Positions 44,311-57,500 of a DNA stretch of 64,000 bases are shown in pieces. This DNA comes from Sipunculus nudus. Taxonomy: Eukaryota; Annelida; Sipuncula; Golfingiida; Sipunculidae. Where the stretch lies: NCBI GenBank assembly GCA_026874595.1, contig CM049306.1, positions 83,166,142 to 83,230,141 of the forward strand. The letters run 5' to 3'. Below the pieces are notes generated by a model. It was given only the letters and a program-made list of their open reading frames with translations, searched no databases and had not been told where the DNA came from. The translations under genes and the position numbers were made by a program. The first letter of the stretch is position 1. The number at the start of each line of letters is the position of its first letter.

Positions 44311-46538
44311 GGCAATAAATAAAACTCGGAAGTCGGAAGTCGGAAGCCCTCGGAAGTCGGAAGCCGTTTTATATTTTAGTATAATTTTAAAAATAACGAA
44401 CAAATCGACAAGTTTTTGTGTTAAAACGGAAGATATAGACACCCTTTTTCATACGAGAAAGTTTCAAAGATATATATTAATATATATGAAAATTAAAGCA
44501 TAATTAATGCGTCGGAAGCCTCTCGGAAGTCATCCTGTAGTGACAGATGATGCTCAAGATGCATAAAACTCGGAAGTCAAGCCACAGTATCAACCAACAA
44601 TGATACAAAAAGGTCTTGCATCAACCCAAATATTAATTCAGGTAATATTTATGTATTTGAATAATATCATAATGTATATAACTAACAAAATAATATAAAT
44701 TCATAATGTATATAACTAACAACATAATATATAAATTCATATTAAAATATAAAACATGAATATAAAATACTATAATTATAAATAAAAAAAAAGTATAATA
44801 CAATACAGATTTGTTTTGGTATTTTCTATTTTTTTCATTGAACAAATTATACATGATGCAAAATATAATTACATAATACAAGTATAATAAAATGTATACA
44901 TAATGTGTTAAATAACACAGATGACGATATAATTATATATTCATTCAACAGCGATATAATTTGATATTAAATTATATTATATGATAAAATATCATATATT
45001 ATAAAAGTACAATATAATCAATATTCCTATATTAAGTAAGACAGAAATATATAGCTCAATTTAAATATATATATGAAATGATTAAATTGTATATAATATG
45101 ATTTTTTATATATCCATTCATGTATGTGATAATTTGTCTCCTCCACCTAGGGAGTTATTCTAACAAATAAAAAGGATAACAGATGGCAGAAAAGATTTTA
45201 GATGGCGATTCCTCCTATTAGTTGTAACTGATAATTATCTAAAGATAGTTTATGTCGTTACCTTAAAGGCACACGCGTTTCATTGTTCTTATTGCCTGAT
45301 CCCCAGTTAGCACAAACATTTTATGAAACTGTTCTTAAAATGTTTCCAAATGAGTATGTGGCTTTAAAGTGTAAAATTAAAAAATTATCTCTGGACTCAT
45401 ATAATAATGTAATATCCTTCCTACATAAATTATTTTGATTAAGCTAAAATTAAAATATAAAGATACTGTTATAATTTATATCAATATTTTTGCAACATCA
45501 CGCCTTTTTTTTTAAATTTTTCACAGTTATGCAGTTTTACATATTTTTAAATTTTCGAAATATTTTGGAAGTGTTTTTATAATGGTTTATGCAAATTTTC
45601 TGTGCAATGTTCTAAAAATGTTTCCTGATACGTTGGGTGATCAGTTTTCAACAAGCATTGGAGAGTTATATGCGTTCCATATAAAGCAACCTAATGCATG
45701 GATAAAAATTAGTTTCATTTATACTGTATATAGCACCCTAATGGATAAAAAAGAAAAGTTTTATTAATACAAAATTTATTGGACTTTTCTTACGGTTTTA
45801 CCAGTTCCTGCACGGATGCGACAGTTTGATACTTTGGTTTTTTTTTACATTAATATACAAATTTATGTATTTTATCAAATATTTGAATAGTATTATGTAA
45901 AAATATTATAATACAAATTAATGTAGAATACTTAACTTTTTTTATATGATAAAATATTCTAATCTATTTTGTTATATAAGGAAAAAAATTATCATACCAT
46001 TTTGATAAAATTACGAAATTTTAAATGCTTTTATATTATATTTATTAGAAATAACATTCCATATTAAAATATTACGTCGCGATATGATATATAATGTATT
46101 ACATTTGAATGTATATTTCAACATTTATTTTTTTATATTTTATATATCATTATGTTTAATTAGTAATATACATTATGGTTTTATTCAAATACATAAATAT
46201 AACTTAAATTAAAATTTGGAATTATGCAAGACTTTTTCTGTGTCATTTTTGGTTGGTGCTATATGGTCTTGACTTCCGAGTTTTATGCATTTTGAACATC
46301 ATCCTGCACCTCAGGATGACTTCCGAGAGGCTTCCGACGCATTATAAATGCTTTGATTTTCATATATGGGAATATACGTTTGTGCGACTTTCTGGTTTTG
46401 CAAAGGGGGTCTATATCTTCCATTTTAACACGAAAAAGTGTTGGTATGATCGTTATTTTTAACATTATATCAAAAATTATAACGGCTTCCGACTTCCGAA
46501 GGCTTCCGACTTCCGACTTCCGAGTTTTATTTATTGCC
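44311..46538. mobile_element. Foldback/MULE-like element with ~330-bp inverted ends and 9-bp target duplication
   Basis: Left end GGCAATAAATAAAACTCGG and several GGAAGTCGGAAG repeats are mirrored at the right end (CTTCCGACTTCC... to TTTATTTATTGCC). The inverted similarity runs for roughly 330 bp with substitutions and small gaps. CGAACCTAA flanks it at 44,302-44,310 and 46,539-46,547, a 9-bp duplication as in Mutator-like elements. The ~1.5-kb centre is extremely AT-rich and has no transposase, so the element is non-autonomous. It interrupts the RE2 leader. Confidence 0.9.
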
Positions 46539-46547
46539 CGAACCTAA

Positions 46548-47009
46548 CAAGGTATATAAAGGAAAATTGCCTGTAACCACAGAAATTGCAGCTAATCAAG
46601 GGGGCAGAGAAGAATATGAAATATTCTAGGGCAATACTCAAGGAAATACGTGACAAAAAATCGTTCAGAGTGAAGAATTTCGGGGATCTTGACCAGAAAC
46701 ACGGGGTCACGTGATCACAGCTCTGATCAAAACGATATGGAGAAGACCGAAATTCGACTATTGCTAGCACTAAGACTATTGACAGCTCTATCCAGTACAA
46801 TAACAGGCAAGAACAACTAATTGTCCAGTTAAGTAAACACAAGACAACGCTGTACTAAGCTTGTCTCGACTGCTGAAGTCAGCAAAGGGACCAAAGTTTT
46901 TGACTAGCGCGCCAAGCAAAATGGCGGCTCCTTGCCGAGCTAAGATCTAGATACAACGACTACCGACTATCTAAGAGGTAAAACCGGGGCTAAACCCGCT
47001 CCAAATCAT
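46548..47009 (-). other. RE2 leader, PBS-proximal part
   Basis: Non-coding, GC-richer than the foldback element beside it. It may hold packaging signals, which cannot be seen by eye. Confidence 0.55.
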
Positions 47010-47021
47010 CCTTCGTCGCCA
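47010..47021 (-). other. RE2 primer binding site
   Basis: Two bases inside the 5' LTR the minus strand reads TGGCGACGAAGG, consistent with the 3' end of a tRNA ending CGCCA. The tRNA is not identified. Confidence 0.75.
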
Positions 47022-47023
47022 TT

Positions 47024-47228
47024 ATAGTAGATGTAGGTAGTCTCACCTCGTAGTACGACCTCAAACACGCCAACAGGCAGCTCCAATCGGACATGGACTC
47101 CTCGATGGCTCTCTACAGCTCGGCCCTTATACACACGACACTCACCGGAGGTCTTCTGGCGTAAAACTGGGGGGTCCTATGACGGGTCCCGGATCCTTGG
47201 GCAGGTCATTTAATCCGTTCCTACTACA
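47024..47228 (-). repeat. RE2 5' LTR
   Basis: Identical to the left copy over 205 bp as read. Followed by CTAAT at 47,229-47,233. Confidence 0.95.
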
Positions 47229-47233
47229 CTAAT

Positions 47234-47775
47234 AACTTAAAAAAAATTACAAAATTCAGATCTAATTTTGGGCAAACAATTGAATCTTAATTAAACAAAG
47301 TTTTGTACTTGGGAAAATAGTCTATAGTTTCAAAATTATTCATGTTAAGTGAATAAATATTTTTTCCTGAATTTTTACAAAGTCCATTATGTTCGGGCTC
47401 ATACTAACAGAAATTATATTTAACAGACTTAATTTCTGGCATGTATATAAGAAATATAGGAGATTATTTCTGGTAAATATTAAGAAAAACAGAAAAGTGG
47501 TTTTGATATTATAGGCAGTCCTGAAGTGTGATAATAGGTTTTATAATGCAAATTTGAGGTTTTTCTTAAATATCTCGGAGGAACGAAGTCATATTGTCTC
47601 AATTTTCGGAATGGAACTTGAAGGAGATTTCGGGGACATCTAACAGTATGCCGAGTTTTGGATTCGTAGGTCTAACGGTTTCAAAACGTGCCAGTCTAAC
47701 GGACGGAAAGACGGACGGACGAGGGAAAATTGACAAGGACTATAACTAAGATGACTTATAGTCAGCTGAGCTAAA
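47234..47775 (-). repeat. Dispersed 'AGCTCAGCTGAC' repeat family copy, right part
   Basis: In inverse it matches the copies at 57,456 and 63,505: start TTAGCTCAGCTGACTATAAG, then GTCCGTC-type repeats, then AGATGTCCCC-GATCTCC. Its other half lies left of RE2, which split it. Confidence 0.75.
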
Positions 47776-47830
47776 ACGCTGATAAAACTTTAAATCATGG
47801 CTGAATCAATTAAAAAAATATTTCTCTCTC

Positions 47831-47875
<45 letters not shown>

Positions 47876-47883
47876 AGGCCTAC

Positions 47884-47931
<48 letters not shown>

Positions 47932-48534
47932 GGTTTCCGAAGTCCCGTCGGTTATTGCACCCCCCCCCCCCCCCCCGGGAGATTTCATTCCCTCTAATGG
48001 TCTGTATGTTAATCAAAGTCATCAATGATTTAAGTCATACTGGTATAACAAATTTATTTAATTAAATATTATGAAGCAAGTTAAGTCTGAAGACAGCAGA
48101 CAATCGATCAATCACGCTTCAACCGCCCGAGTCCTTTCTAGCCGAAATTTACCTCGGCCGGGTTATCCAGGAGACGGTATAACTTAATTGGGCCGAATTC
48201 ACCAGTTTGATTACTAAGTGTGTACTCATAGACTCTGCAACTGTTATCAATATTTTACTGTGAAAATGGTCTCATTTTACGGTTAACTGTTTCAGTAATA
48301 AATGATTAATCATTTCTTAAGGCCCAGTGAGATCTAAACAAATGCTTACATTGTGGACTGGTAGTTTTACATAGAAAATTCGTTACATTTTACTGTTTCT
48401 TGTGGATTTCCCCTTTATTCCGGTCACGTGACTGGGAAGTACCATGAACATTTTCCGCAAACAGGTACCTGTTGAATCGCCTTGAGTTCCGTGTATAAAC
48501 ATCTACTCGATGAAAACAGGAAGCGGGCTGGAAG
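47776..48534. promoter_or_regulatory. Upstream region of DOCK gene with microsatellites
   Basis: Holds (TA)n/(TG)n at 47,831-47,875, (TA)n at 47,889-47,930 and a C17 run at 47,960-47,976. The part from about 48,100 to 48,534 has more CpG than the flanks (ACCTCGGCCGGG, CCGGTCACGTGAC) and directly precedes the first coding exon, so it probably contains the promoter and 5' UTR. CACGTGAC at 48,424-48,431 is a perfect E-box. No TATA box is convincing. Confidence 0.4.
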
Positions 48535-51500
48535 ATGGTATGGACACCGGCAGATAAATCAAACCGATATGGCGTCGGTAAGTATTTTGCATTTAGCAAA
48601 CGGCTGCATTTTTAATGACCTACGGGGGATGCCCTACCGTGTTCACTCTGTGCTCACTGGGTCGGGCTGTGTGATGTCAGTGATGCCGTTCTGCTTTCTG
48701 GTTTGGCATCTGATATGGCCCTGTATGTTCACACTCCAGCTCTGTTGCATAATGTAACAGTTACTTGGTTCCCTTCTCGAACATGCAGTGATTTCTTTCC
48801 CAGTTTTTGCTTCGTAATTGATCCCGATTGTGATATTTTAATGAAACCCCTTGCCACTCCCACAGTCAATCTGTCACTGTCAGTGCCAGCATAAACTAAA
48901 ACTGATATGAGTGATAAGGATATGGGCCAGCACTACAACTGTCAGGGGTCAGTACTGGTCTAATGAGCCATATGCCCCTTGACCACTACCAAACTAATAA
49001 CTTGGCTTCATGGGCCACAAGCTTGCAGGGCCATCCCCCTTTCAATCTCTGTTTGCTCCGGGGATTATGTGCCAAGGTAATCTAAGGTTATTAGCTCAAG
49101 TCAGGTGTAGTAAGATGTGTTTACACTGTTTAAAGAATTTAGACATAATTGCCTTTAGAATGTCTAAGTATTCATACTTGAATTCCCAGTTATATTTTTA
49201 AGTGCGAGTTGTTTCCAGTAAAGTTCTTAAGGGTTTACATGTTAATGAGAAATCTTTTGTGAAATATGGCATGTAACATGCTCAGGTAGGTAAGGAAGAT
49301 TTCAAGTACTTGAGTTTTTACATGATTATATTGCATGGTTAGGTATGGTGATATGTATAGAACTCTAGTTAGAGATAGGGATATATTCCATGCAGTAATA
49401 TAATCCCAGGTGATTTGGAACATAAAAAGATTCACAATATTGCTAGTTCTTGAAATGAAAGTAACCTAATAACTGTCATTGCAGTACATTATCTGGCCTT
49501 CCTGAGATTTAAATATTAGTTACTCAGGTTATACTTGGTAATGTACATAAGTAAATATTTGCAATACAAATAGATGCCTTTTTAATATTTTTGTGATTTA
49601 TTCACAACAAACCATTGTGAATGTTCTGTTTGGTTCTTCTTTTGTATAATTTGCACTATGTTTCAATAATTTTTAGGTTCATTCTTATTCCTGATTACAG
49701 TTAGTGCAGATTTTGTTATTTTGTCCTGTTTTGTGTTAGGCAACCATTGAATTCCTGAATCTCTTTGAATATGAAAAGAATATACAGATACTATATTTAA
49801 GTGTATTTTGCTATATTATAAGGCCCCTGTGTGATGCTCTTGTGTCACAATTTGTTTCATATTGAGGGATATCAGTGCACAAAGCTATTTGAAAAAAAAA
49901 TAAATACATATTTCCATTGAAAAAAATGCTAAAAATCTTTATTTAGCATCATGGATTAATATTAATAGACTTGAGTTGTTTGCTTCTTGCATCAATCAAC
50001 AGTATGGAGTCTTTGAGAGTTGTAATGAGTTATTAACACTGCCAGAAGATGATGTTTTAGATCTTCTTTGAGACTCATCAACTATATATATATATATTTT
50101 TTTTTATAATGACTAGTGTCTAAATTACTACTCATTGTATTTGTTGACAGCCCTCATTTGTGAAATAAATACAAAAAAAATTCAAATTCCCTGTAGAAAA
50201 TATAATATTTGACTTATATTTTTTTTTCTTCTTTTTTAAAGATAACCATAACTTAGCAATGGGCATTGGGTATATGTTGTACTCTGTGGCTGTACTAAAA
50301 TTGTACATGAATAGGCAGATTATAGCAAAAAAAATATTGTTACATGAACATTAAATTTCAATACTACCTTTTACAATAAAAGACAGGTATTAGGTCATGC
50401 AGTTACTATGTTTTAATTCCAGCTATCTACAACTATAAGAATGAAGGGCAACATCACCTGACATTGGATATTGGGGACACAGTTTACATTCTGCGTCAGC
50501 ATGGAGGTGAGTATCACAATAATATGTTGTTTCTGCTTATGGTATTATTAAAAACCTCATTAATAGAAACTAGTAGTATAACAATAACTTTTACTGAATA
50601 CGACATGTGACCTGTGACATCCTGGCTTTAGGGTGTGTGCAATATGGCAGCCTCCATGAGCAGTTTCAAGAAACTGAGAGAAATAAACCAAGAGTTTGGT
50701 GGCAAGGAAACCTGTATTGGCAAAGTTCAGAATGAAAAACGTGCTTTTTTTACCAAACCGAAATCTGCAAATTATAGTACGGTTATGTGATTCCTTGGTT
50801 ACTCTGGGTTTTGGTTCATATTAATGATCTGAAGGTAATTCATACTAAGAAATATTCTTTTAAAGGCCCTGTGACCAATTTATATATGGTAGGTGTATAA
50901 AAAAAATTCAAAATGATTAAATATAAAATTGAATAACATCATCTGAAAGATCATGCTATGATATTTGAAAAAAAATTGAATATTTTAATTATCTTCAAAA
51001 ACTAAGTAAAAATGGGCTTTTACATTTCTTACCTAGCAGGCAAATGTATGGACAATATTGGCCCTATTTCTTGTGATCTGCAGGCTGGTAAGAATGTGCA
51101 GGGCAGGACAAGGCTAAATAAGCAGGAGCTGGGGTGGGGAACTACTTGGCTGAAGTGTTAGCCAATGAGAGCCGGGTTTGGTGGTGGTAGTGCCTTGACC
51201 AGGGCTGTTCCACACAATAAGGTGTTAACATATTAGCACTGCAATATGGGCTTGTTTATCTGCAAGCTAATAGTATATATAGTACATATTCCCATGTTGA
51301 CAAACTGGAAAACCATCAGGCTGGGGTGGTTTATTGTGCAAGATCAGGGCTCAACATTAACTTTTGAAAGTACTCGCCCAGTCGGGCAAGTAAAGGCCTT
51401 GGGTAAAGGTTAATGTTGATTTTTCATTTGCCCAAGGCAAGCAGTTAAATGTTAATGTCAAGGCCTTGTTGGTTGTTGCTGGTTGGTAAGAGCATGTGGA

Positions 51501-54500
51501 GGAACATGTTTGATCATTGCAAAACTCTAGTTCATTTGATTTGCCACCAGGTGTCTTTGTTGGATGTGACTATATTATGATCAGCAGCAATTTTAATGGG
51601 TCATATAATGTCAGTATCCATAGTCACTTGAGAGAGTTCATGAATATGTTGATCTATATGATCACAAGGTCATTTCCTGTATCATAACCGTCACTAGGCC
51701 ATATCCACCCAAAAGACTCTTGGTAGCATTTTGTAAGGTGATAGCTTTTTTGTTGGATAGTTTTGATCATTATTGACAAAAATTGTATAATCATCTGGAG
51801 GTACTGGTCTATCCATATGAAAAGAATCAAGACTTTAATCTCATTTTTTTACTGACAAAGTAAAATATTGAACATATATATATCATCCATATTCTGCAAA
51901 CCTTATTAGCTATTTTTCCCATGAAGCACATTTTTCACAAAAATTGTAATATCAGTTCTGTCTCTTATACTGTCTTCTTGTTTATTTTAAAAAGTACACA
52001 CCTAAGGCCAAAATAAAAAAAAGGTATGGTTCTCAGGCACTTTTTTTCAGAAATCAATGCCGGCGGGCGCTTTTTTTATTTTAAATTTTTTGGTATGTTT
52101 CGATAAAAATGTCAAATGATAAGGGTAAAGCAAGAAAATAACAGTTTTATTTTGCTAAATAAGTAAAAGCACTACAAAGCAAAGGAAATTGTATGGTTTT
52201 ATCTTCTTGAAAGAAATTTCGGAGCAGCAGCAGCTCAAAATTGGAAAATTTTTATTGAAAATCAAAATAAAAAGTTTTGATGCGGGGGTTTAAAATTGAT
52301 GCGGGCGGTGCCTGAGAACCATACCTTTAATTTTTTTTGGCCTAATGCCTTCATATATTTTAACTGTCAAAAGTAGTCAACTGGGTGAGTTCAGCTCTGT
52401 CCAGTTTTGCATAAAGGATTGTATTGAGGATGTACTGGTATGGATGACCAGCAACAAACATAAATTGAATACCAGAAAGACTGATCTTATGCCTGTTAGT
52501 TCTAAGCCCCAACTGTGGATGATTGACATAAGTTTTGGTGGCTGTACCTTTCCCTTTCAGACTTCCATTAAGTATCTCAGAATATTTCAATGCATGCTTA
52601 TATAAGAAGTAAATGTTGATCAGCCTTTCTTGCGCTCCACCATATTGCTTCCATCTGATGTATCCCCCCCTTCTAATGTTGGTATGAGTGTGTGCATGAA
52701 TTTCCCTGTGAGTCTGACTATCAGAGAATTCAGTGCTTTTTGATAAAGTGAAAGGTTATTCATAGACAGATAAAACTATATATATCTAGGCCCATGTTTA
52801 TATTAAGAGCCAGCATCTAAAAAAATTATTTGCCAGAATTTTAATGGTTAACAAAACATTTAAAAAAAAAAAATTTACAATTTTTTTGTTTAATCAAGAT
52901 GCTATCTTAGATGTCATTTCAGGAACTATTATTTTGCTGCTAAACACAAGTACTTTTTGAGACCAGAGATTTAATCTTTATGCTGGTTTGGTTAAAACAA
53001 CAGGAAATTTTTAATGAATTCGATATATGTTTGCTGCATTTTACCCTAACTATCATTTTACAGATTTTAGATTTGATTTGAAATAATTAAAATATGTTCT
53101 TGTTTATTTCCATGGGAAATCTACAAATGAGTCATATCAGTTATTAGTCCAAAGTGCTCCTCTGTATTTATTAAACCAGCCCTACTCCTGTTATGAAAAT
53201 GTGCATGTGCAGGGGTAGAATTTCATCAAATTTTGCGAGAGTCACACCTGACTCTAGCAAACTTGTGTTGTGCAAGTCACAAGAATCTTTTAAAATTTTT
53301 GCATTTAACAGAGTCATAACTCACCAGATAGCTTTCTTATCTCACATTTTTCTGTATAAAATAAGAATGAAATCAACATTTAGCAATTGCAGAATTTTGA
53401 TAAACAATTTATGTATATTTCAGATTTGATTTAATTAAAGTGTTGAACTGTTGTCATGAACACTGTTTGGAAATAAATAACAGGGTTGGGGCCAGGTACT
53501 TGTACCTGTACCTAGGTACACATTTCAGAGTACCTGTACCTGTACCTGCCATTCATGAGTAGGAAGTACCTTGTAGCTGTACCTGTACCTGGAACTAAAG
53601 TACCTATACCTGGTACAAGGTACTCCAGGTACATTTTCATTTTTTCAGTTTTTTTTTAATTTTATTTTTCTCTTTTAGTATTAAATTTGGTTACCTGTAG
53701 TGCAAAATAATCAGCAAGCCATTAGTGTGATAAACTGCTCTTGAATTGAATTGTTATCACACCTCAAGAATGCATGGTCACATGTGTGAAATCAGCTGTA
53801 ACCACTTATTAAGCAAATCATTTGATTATACTATACTTTGTCACTTAATGAACATTTAGTACACAAATATCCTGCTTGTGAAGTATGGTTTCAGAATAAT
53901 CCCTGTCTTACTGTACTTAATGTACTAAAAGGACTTTCAGTAGACTTGAATTTCATGTTTGTGAATGTATGGTGTCATACACTACTTGGTGCACTTAATG
54001 GACTTTAAATACATTTACATATCATTTTTGTAAATGTATGGTGCCATACAGTTAATAAGTTCTGAAAAATAATGCTTTAGCAAATGACTTCGGTAGTGTT
54101 TGATAGAAAAAAGGCATGTTAACTCTCATACGTAAATATATGCTGTAAAAACGTCTTTGAAGTGAACCTCAAATTAATGTACCTGTACCTAGGAACTTTC
54201 TAAAGTACCGGTACCTAGGTACTTTCACTTGTACCTGGCCCCAACCCTGATAAATAAATATATATATAATATTTTATATATATATATATATATATTTAAC
54301 AGCAAAATTATTCAATCGCCAAAATGGTTAATTTATTTATGCATTTAATAGTGGGCAAAACATACCTATACAAATAATAGATATTCAAAATTAAAATGAG
54401 AAAAATATGATCACCTTATGATTTTTAAGTAATGGCTCAGTTGAAGATTGTAAATATTATATATATATAATCAAAAATATATAAAAGACCTGATGAAATA

Positions 54501-57500
54501 AAGAAAAGAAAATGTCAAGTCTATTCCTTGTCATGTCATCTGCACTTTGTACAATTATAATGAACAGGCAGAGTTGCAGTAAGTAATACATGAGTGACCT
54601 TAAAACCTTAGGACACGTATTCACTTTGCATGGAATAAGCTGAATATTATATTATTATCGTAGTCCTTTAAAAAATATTTGCATTTCCGCCAAAGCATTA
54701 AATAAAGCTTAAATAAGTGTGCTGTCAACGACAGTTTGGAAGATCCTTTAACAACACAGTGTGAACTACCTTCTTTAACACTGCGTCTGCATCATTTTGT
54801 CTTTTTTTATAAACCTGACAAGTTCATTTGAGATGTCTATTCATATGCACTGTTTTTTTTATATATATATATATTTGTATAATATAAAGGATAACCTTCC
54901 AAATATAATTCAAAACATAAACTTTTTTGTTGACAAGTGCACAGGACTTTTCACGGGATTCCCCTGATGTCTCGGTACTATGGGGGTATATAGGCCTATG
55001 TGAGCCTTTCATCACCTGTCATAGAATGAAATGCCAGGAAAAGAGGATCAGATTATTTGATGAGGGCGTAAGAACACATTATTTATTTTTATATTGAAAG
55101 TGCATACCTCTCATTTAATAATGTAGACAACTTGCTTTGCTAAAAAAATCACAAATATTTTGCTTTCTGATTCACATTGATGAACGCTATATAACATGTC
55201 ATGTCCACCAAAGCTGGACCATTTTTGTCAGTGAAAAACAAGCCAGTCGGACAGACCACGGGGTTCGAGGTCAGATGACGTCTGTTCAAATAAAGTCAAG
55301 GTCAACCAATGTACGCATTGGTCAATTGACGTCGATGCAATATCAACCAATGGGTGTGTAAGTCAGGTGTCACAGGTGGCAATAGGATTAGCTTTCCAGG
55401 AAACTCATGCATCAAGCATTCATGTAAATTTATACTTCGTTCCATGAAGCTCGCTCACATGAGAATTAATCAAATGCCGCGGTCACTTGTGCGTCTGATA
55501 TACATATTTACTGTTATATACGTTTTCGTTTCACTACTCATTGGTGATTCAGAAATTGTTCTCCTCAAAGGTGAGACATGCAGTTTAATTTATTTGCGGA
55601 CCCGACAATAAGAAATGGAAACTGGTTTGCAGAGTGTCAATTTTGCGTTGCAAATTGCGATGCGATACCACATATTTTGAGTGCTGCATGTATGTTCAAA
55701 ATGAGGCGTGTGTGCAGGTGCATATGGAAATCGTTCAGAGCAAAAATGTTCTGGTAAACAAACTCAAAAATGCTGCGTTCATGCCAGAAATTAAGCACTT
55801 TGGCTCTTGTTTGTACGCTGCTTATTGATTTAAGGCGAGTAGGTGCGAGAATCGACTCGCACGGCTCACGTGTAATTCTACCCCTCGAGTCCAAGAAAAC
55901 AATCTTGGTAATGGAATCTAACAATTATATTACAATATAGTACTTATTAAGGGTATATTCCATGGTCAGGGGCCCTGACTGCATTAATAAGTTAGTAATA
56001 AGTTTGACTCAAGAAAAGTTTCGAGCACGGAGGCTTTGATTGCATCATCTTAGTCAAGTATGAAAGTTCACATGAACATCTACTCATAAAAAGCCGTGGG
56101 ATATGACGAAAGTGGGTCATATGATCACTTCAACCTGATTAATAAGAATCACTCTAATAAAGCATGGCCTCCCCTCTGACGCCCATCGTTAGTCAATTCA
56201 GGCAGCAGGACACCCATCAGGAAACACAAATTGTCCTGATTTTGACAATGACATTACCTGGGCCTATGAAACCATGTGCCACACAAACATGTCCCATGCT
56301 CAGAAACCTATACCAGCTTTTAGAAGACTGCATGGTACCAGTCAACATTAAATCATGCATTACAAATACCTGAATCATTCCAGGAGCCCAGCAAAGCTTT
56401 GTGACTGCATCACCACAGCCATTTGGGTAGTTTTTATAAATTTATAAGTCATTAATTTAAACCAAAATAGGTTTTAGGCACTTTTGTGCAATTTTAACCA
56501 GGTTATAATCTATGGTGAAAACCTTCCTGCCTAAAACTTGCCAACCCTGAGGGTAGTTATTGCCTCTCAGTGTCTTTTATGAAAAGCAAAACCAAGAACT
56601 TAAACCTTAAATATTCCCTTTTTTAATGCTCTCCTATCTAATTCTTAATATAGGTATGTACATCTGCAGAGTTTTGGGACTACGTGACAGGGTAGTAGCA
56701 CTCGCTTTTTGTCATATGTTATTTTTTTAGCTCAGCTGACTTTCAGTCATGCTGAGCTATAGCGATCACTCTTTGTCCGTTTTCTGTCTGTCTGTCTGTG
56801 TCTGTTCGTCCGTCTGTCTGTCTGTCCGTTGACCAGGCACAAATCGTAACCGCTGGACCTAGAATCTTGTAACTTGACATTCTGAGAGGTCCATGAAAAA
56901 TCTCCTTGGAAAGCAGAAATAAGGTCTCTGTTACCCATATCCTTTGAGCTATGGGGCCCAAAAATACCCCCCAGAATAGTCAAAAATTTCATACAAAAAC
57001 TTCAATATCTCATTAACTACATCACTGATGGTCATGATTTTTGGCATACATATTGATCATGAGATGTTTCATCAGTTTCTGTAGACTGGTGGCACCACCT
57101 GTATTTTTTTCGATTTTTTATGAATTTTTTTCTCTATTTTTCAGACCTTTAACGAAATGAACATCTGTTAACAGGGCACAAATTATAACAACTGGACCTA
57201 GAATCTTCATTCCTTACACACAGGGAGACCCATGAAAATTCTCCATGGAAACCTGAAATTAGGTCTCTGTTACCCATATCCATTAAGTTGTATGGCTCCA
57301 AAATACCCCCCAGAATAATGAAAAATTTGATACAAAAACTGCAGTATCTCAATAACTACAACACTGATGCTCATTATTTTTGGCATACATATTGATCATG
57401 AGATGTTTCATCGGTTTCTGCAGACTGGTGGCGCCACCTGTATTTTTCAATTTTTAGCTCAGCTGACTATAAGTCATCTGAGCTATAGTCATGGTCCATT

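Larger units (their letters stand above)
35259..47228 (-). mobile_element. RE2: full-length Ty3/gypsy retrotransposon carrying a TatD nuclease gene
   Basis: Direct 205-bp repeats (35259-35463 and 47024-47228), identical as read, bracket an 11.56-kb interior. CTAAT lies outside both ends (35254-35258, 47229-47233). The minus-strand order is 5' LTR, PBS, leader, gag, frameshift signal, pol (protease, RT, RNase H, integrase), a zinc-finger/TatD gene, polypurine tract, 3' LTR. Gag and pol are intact. Identical LTRs imply very recent insertion. The length is large because of the accessory gene and a 2.2-kb foldback element in the leader. Confidence 0.96.

Noticed and set aside
45582-45767. 61-codon ORF in the AT-rich centre of the foldback element
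   Set aside because: No transposase motif; expected by chance in such sequence.
48571-48577. ATGGCGTCG at 48,569 as DOCK start (Met-Ala-Ser)
   Set aside because: That frame does not join exon 2 correctly; the ATG at 48,535 gives a DOCK-like N-terminus and the right splice phase.
51346-51470. hAT-like MITE with CAGGGCTCAACATTAAC end
   Set aside because: The opposite end matches only partly and no 8-bp duplication is present.
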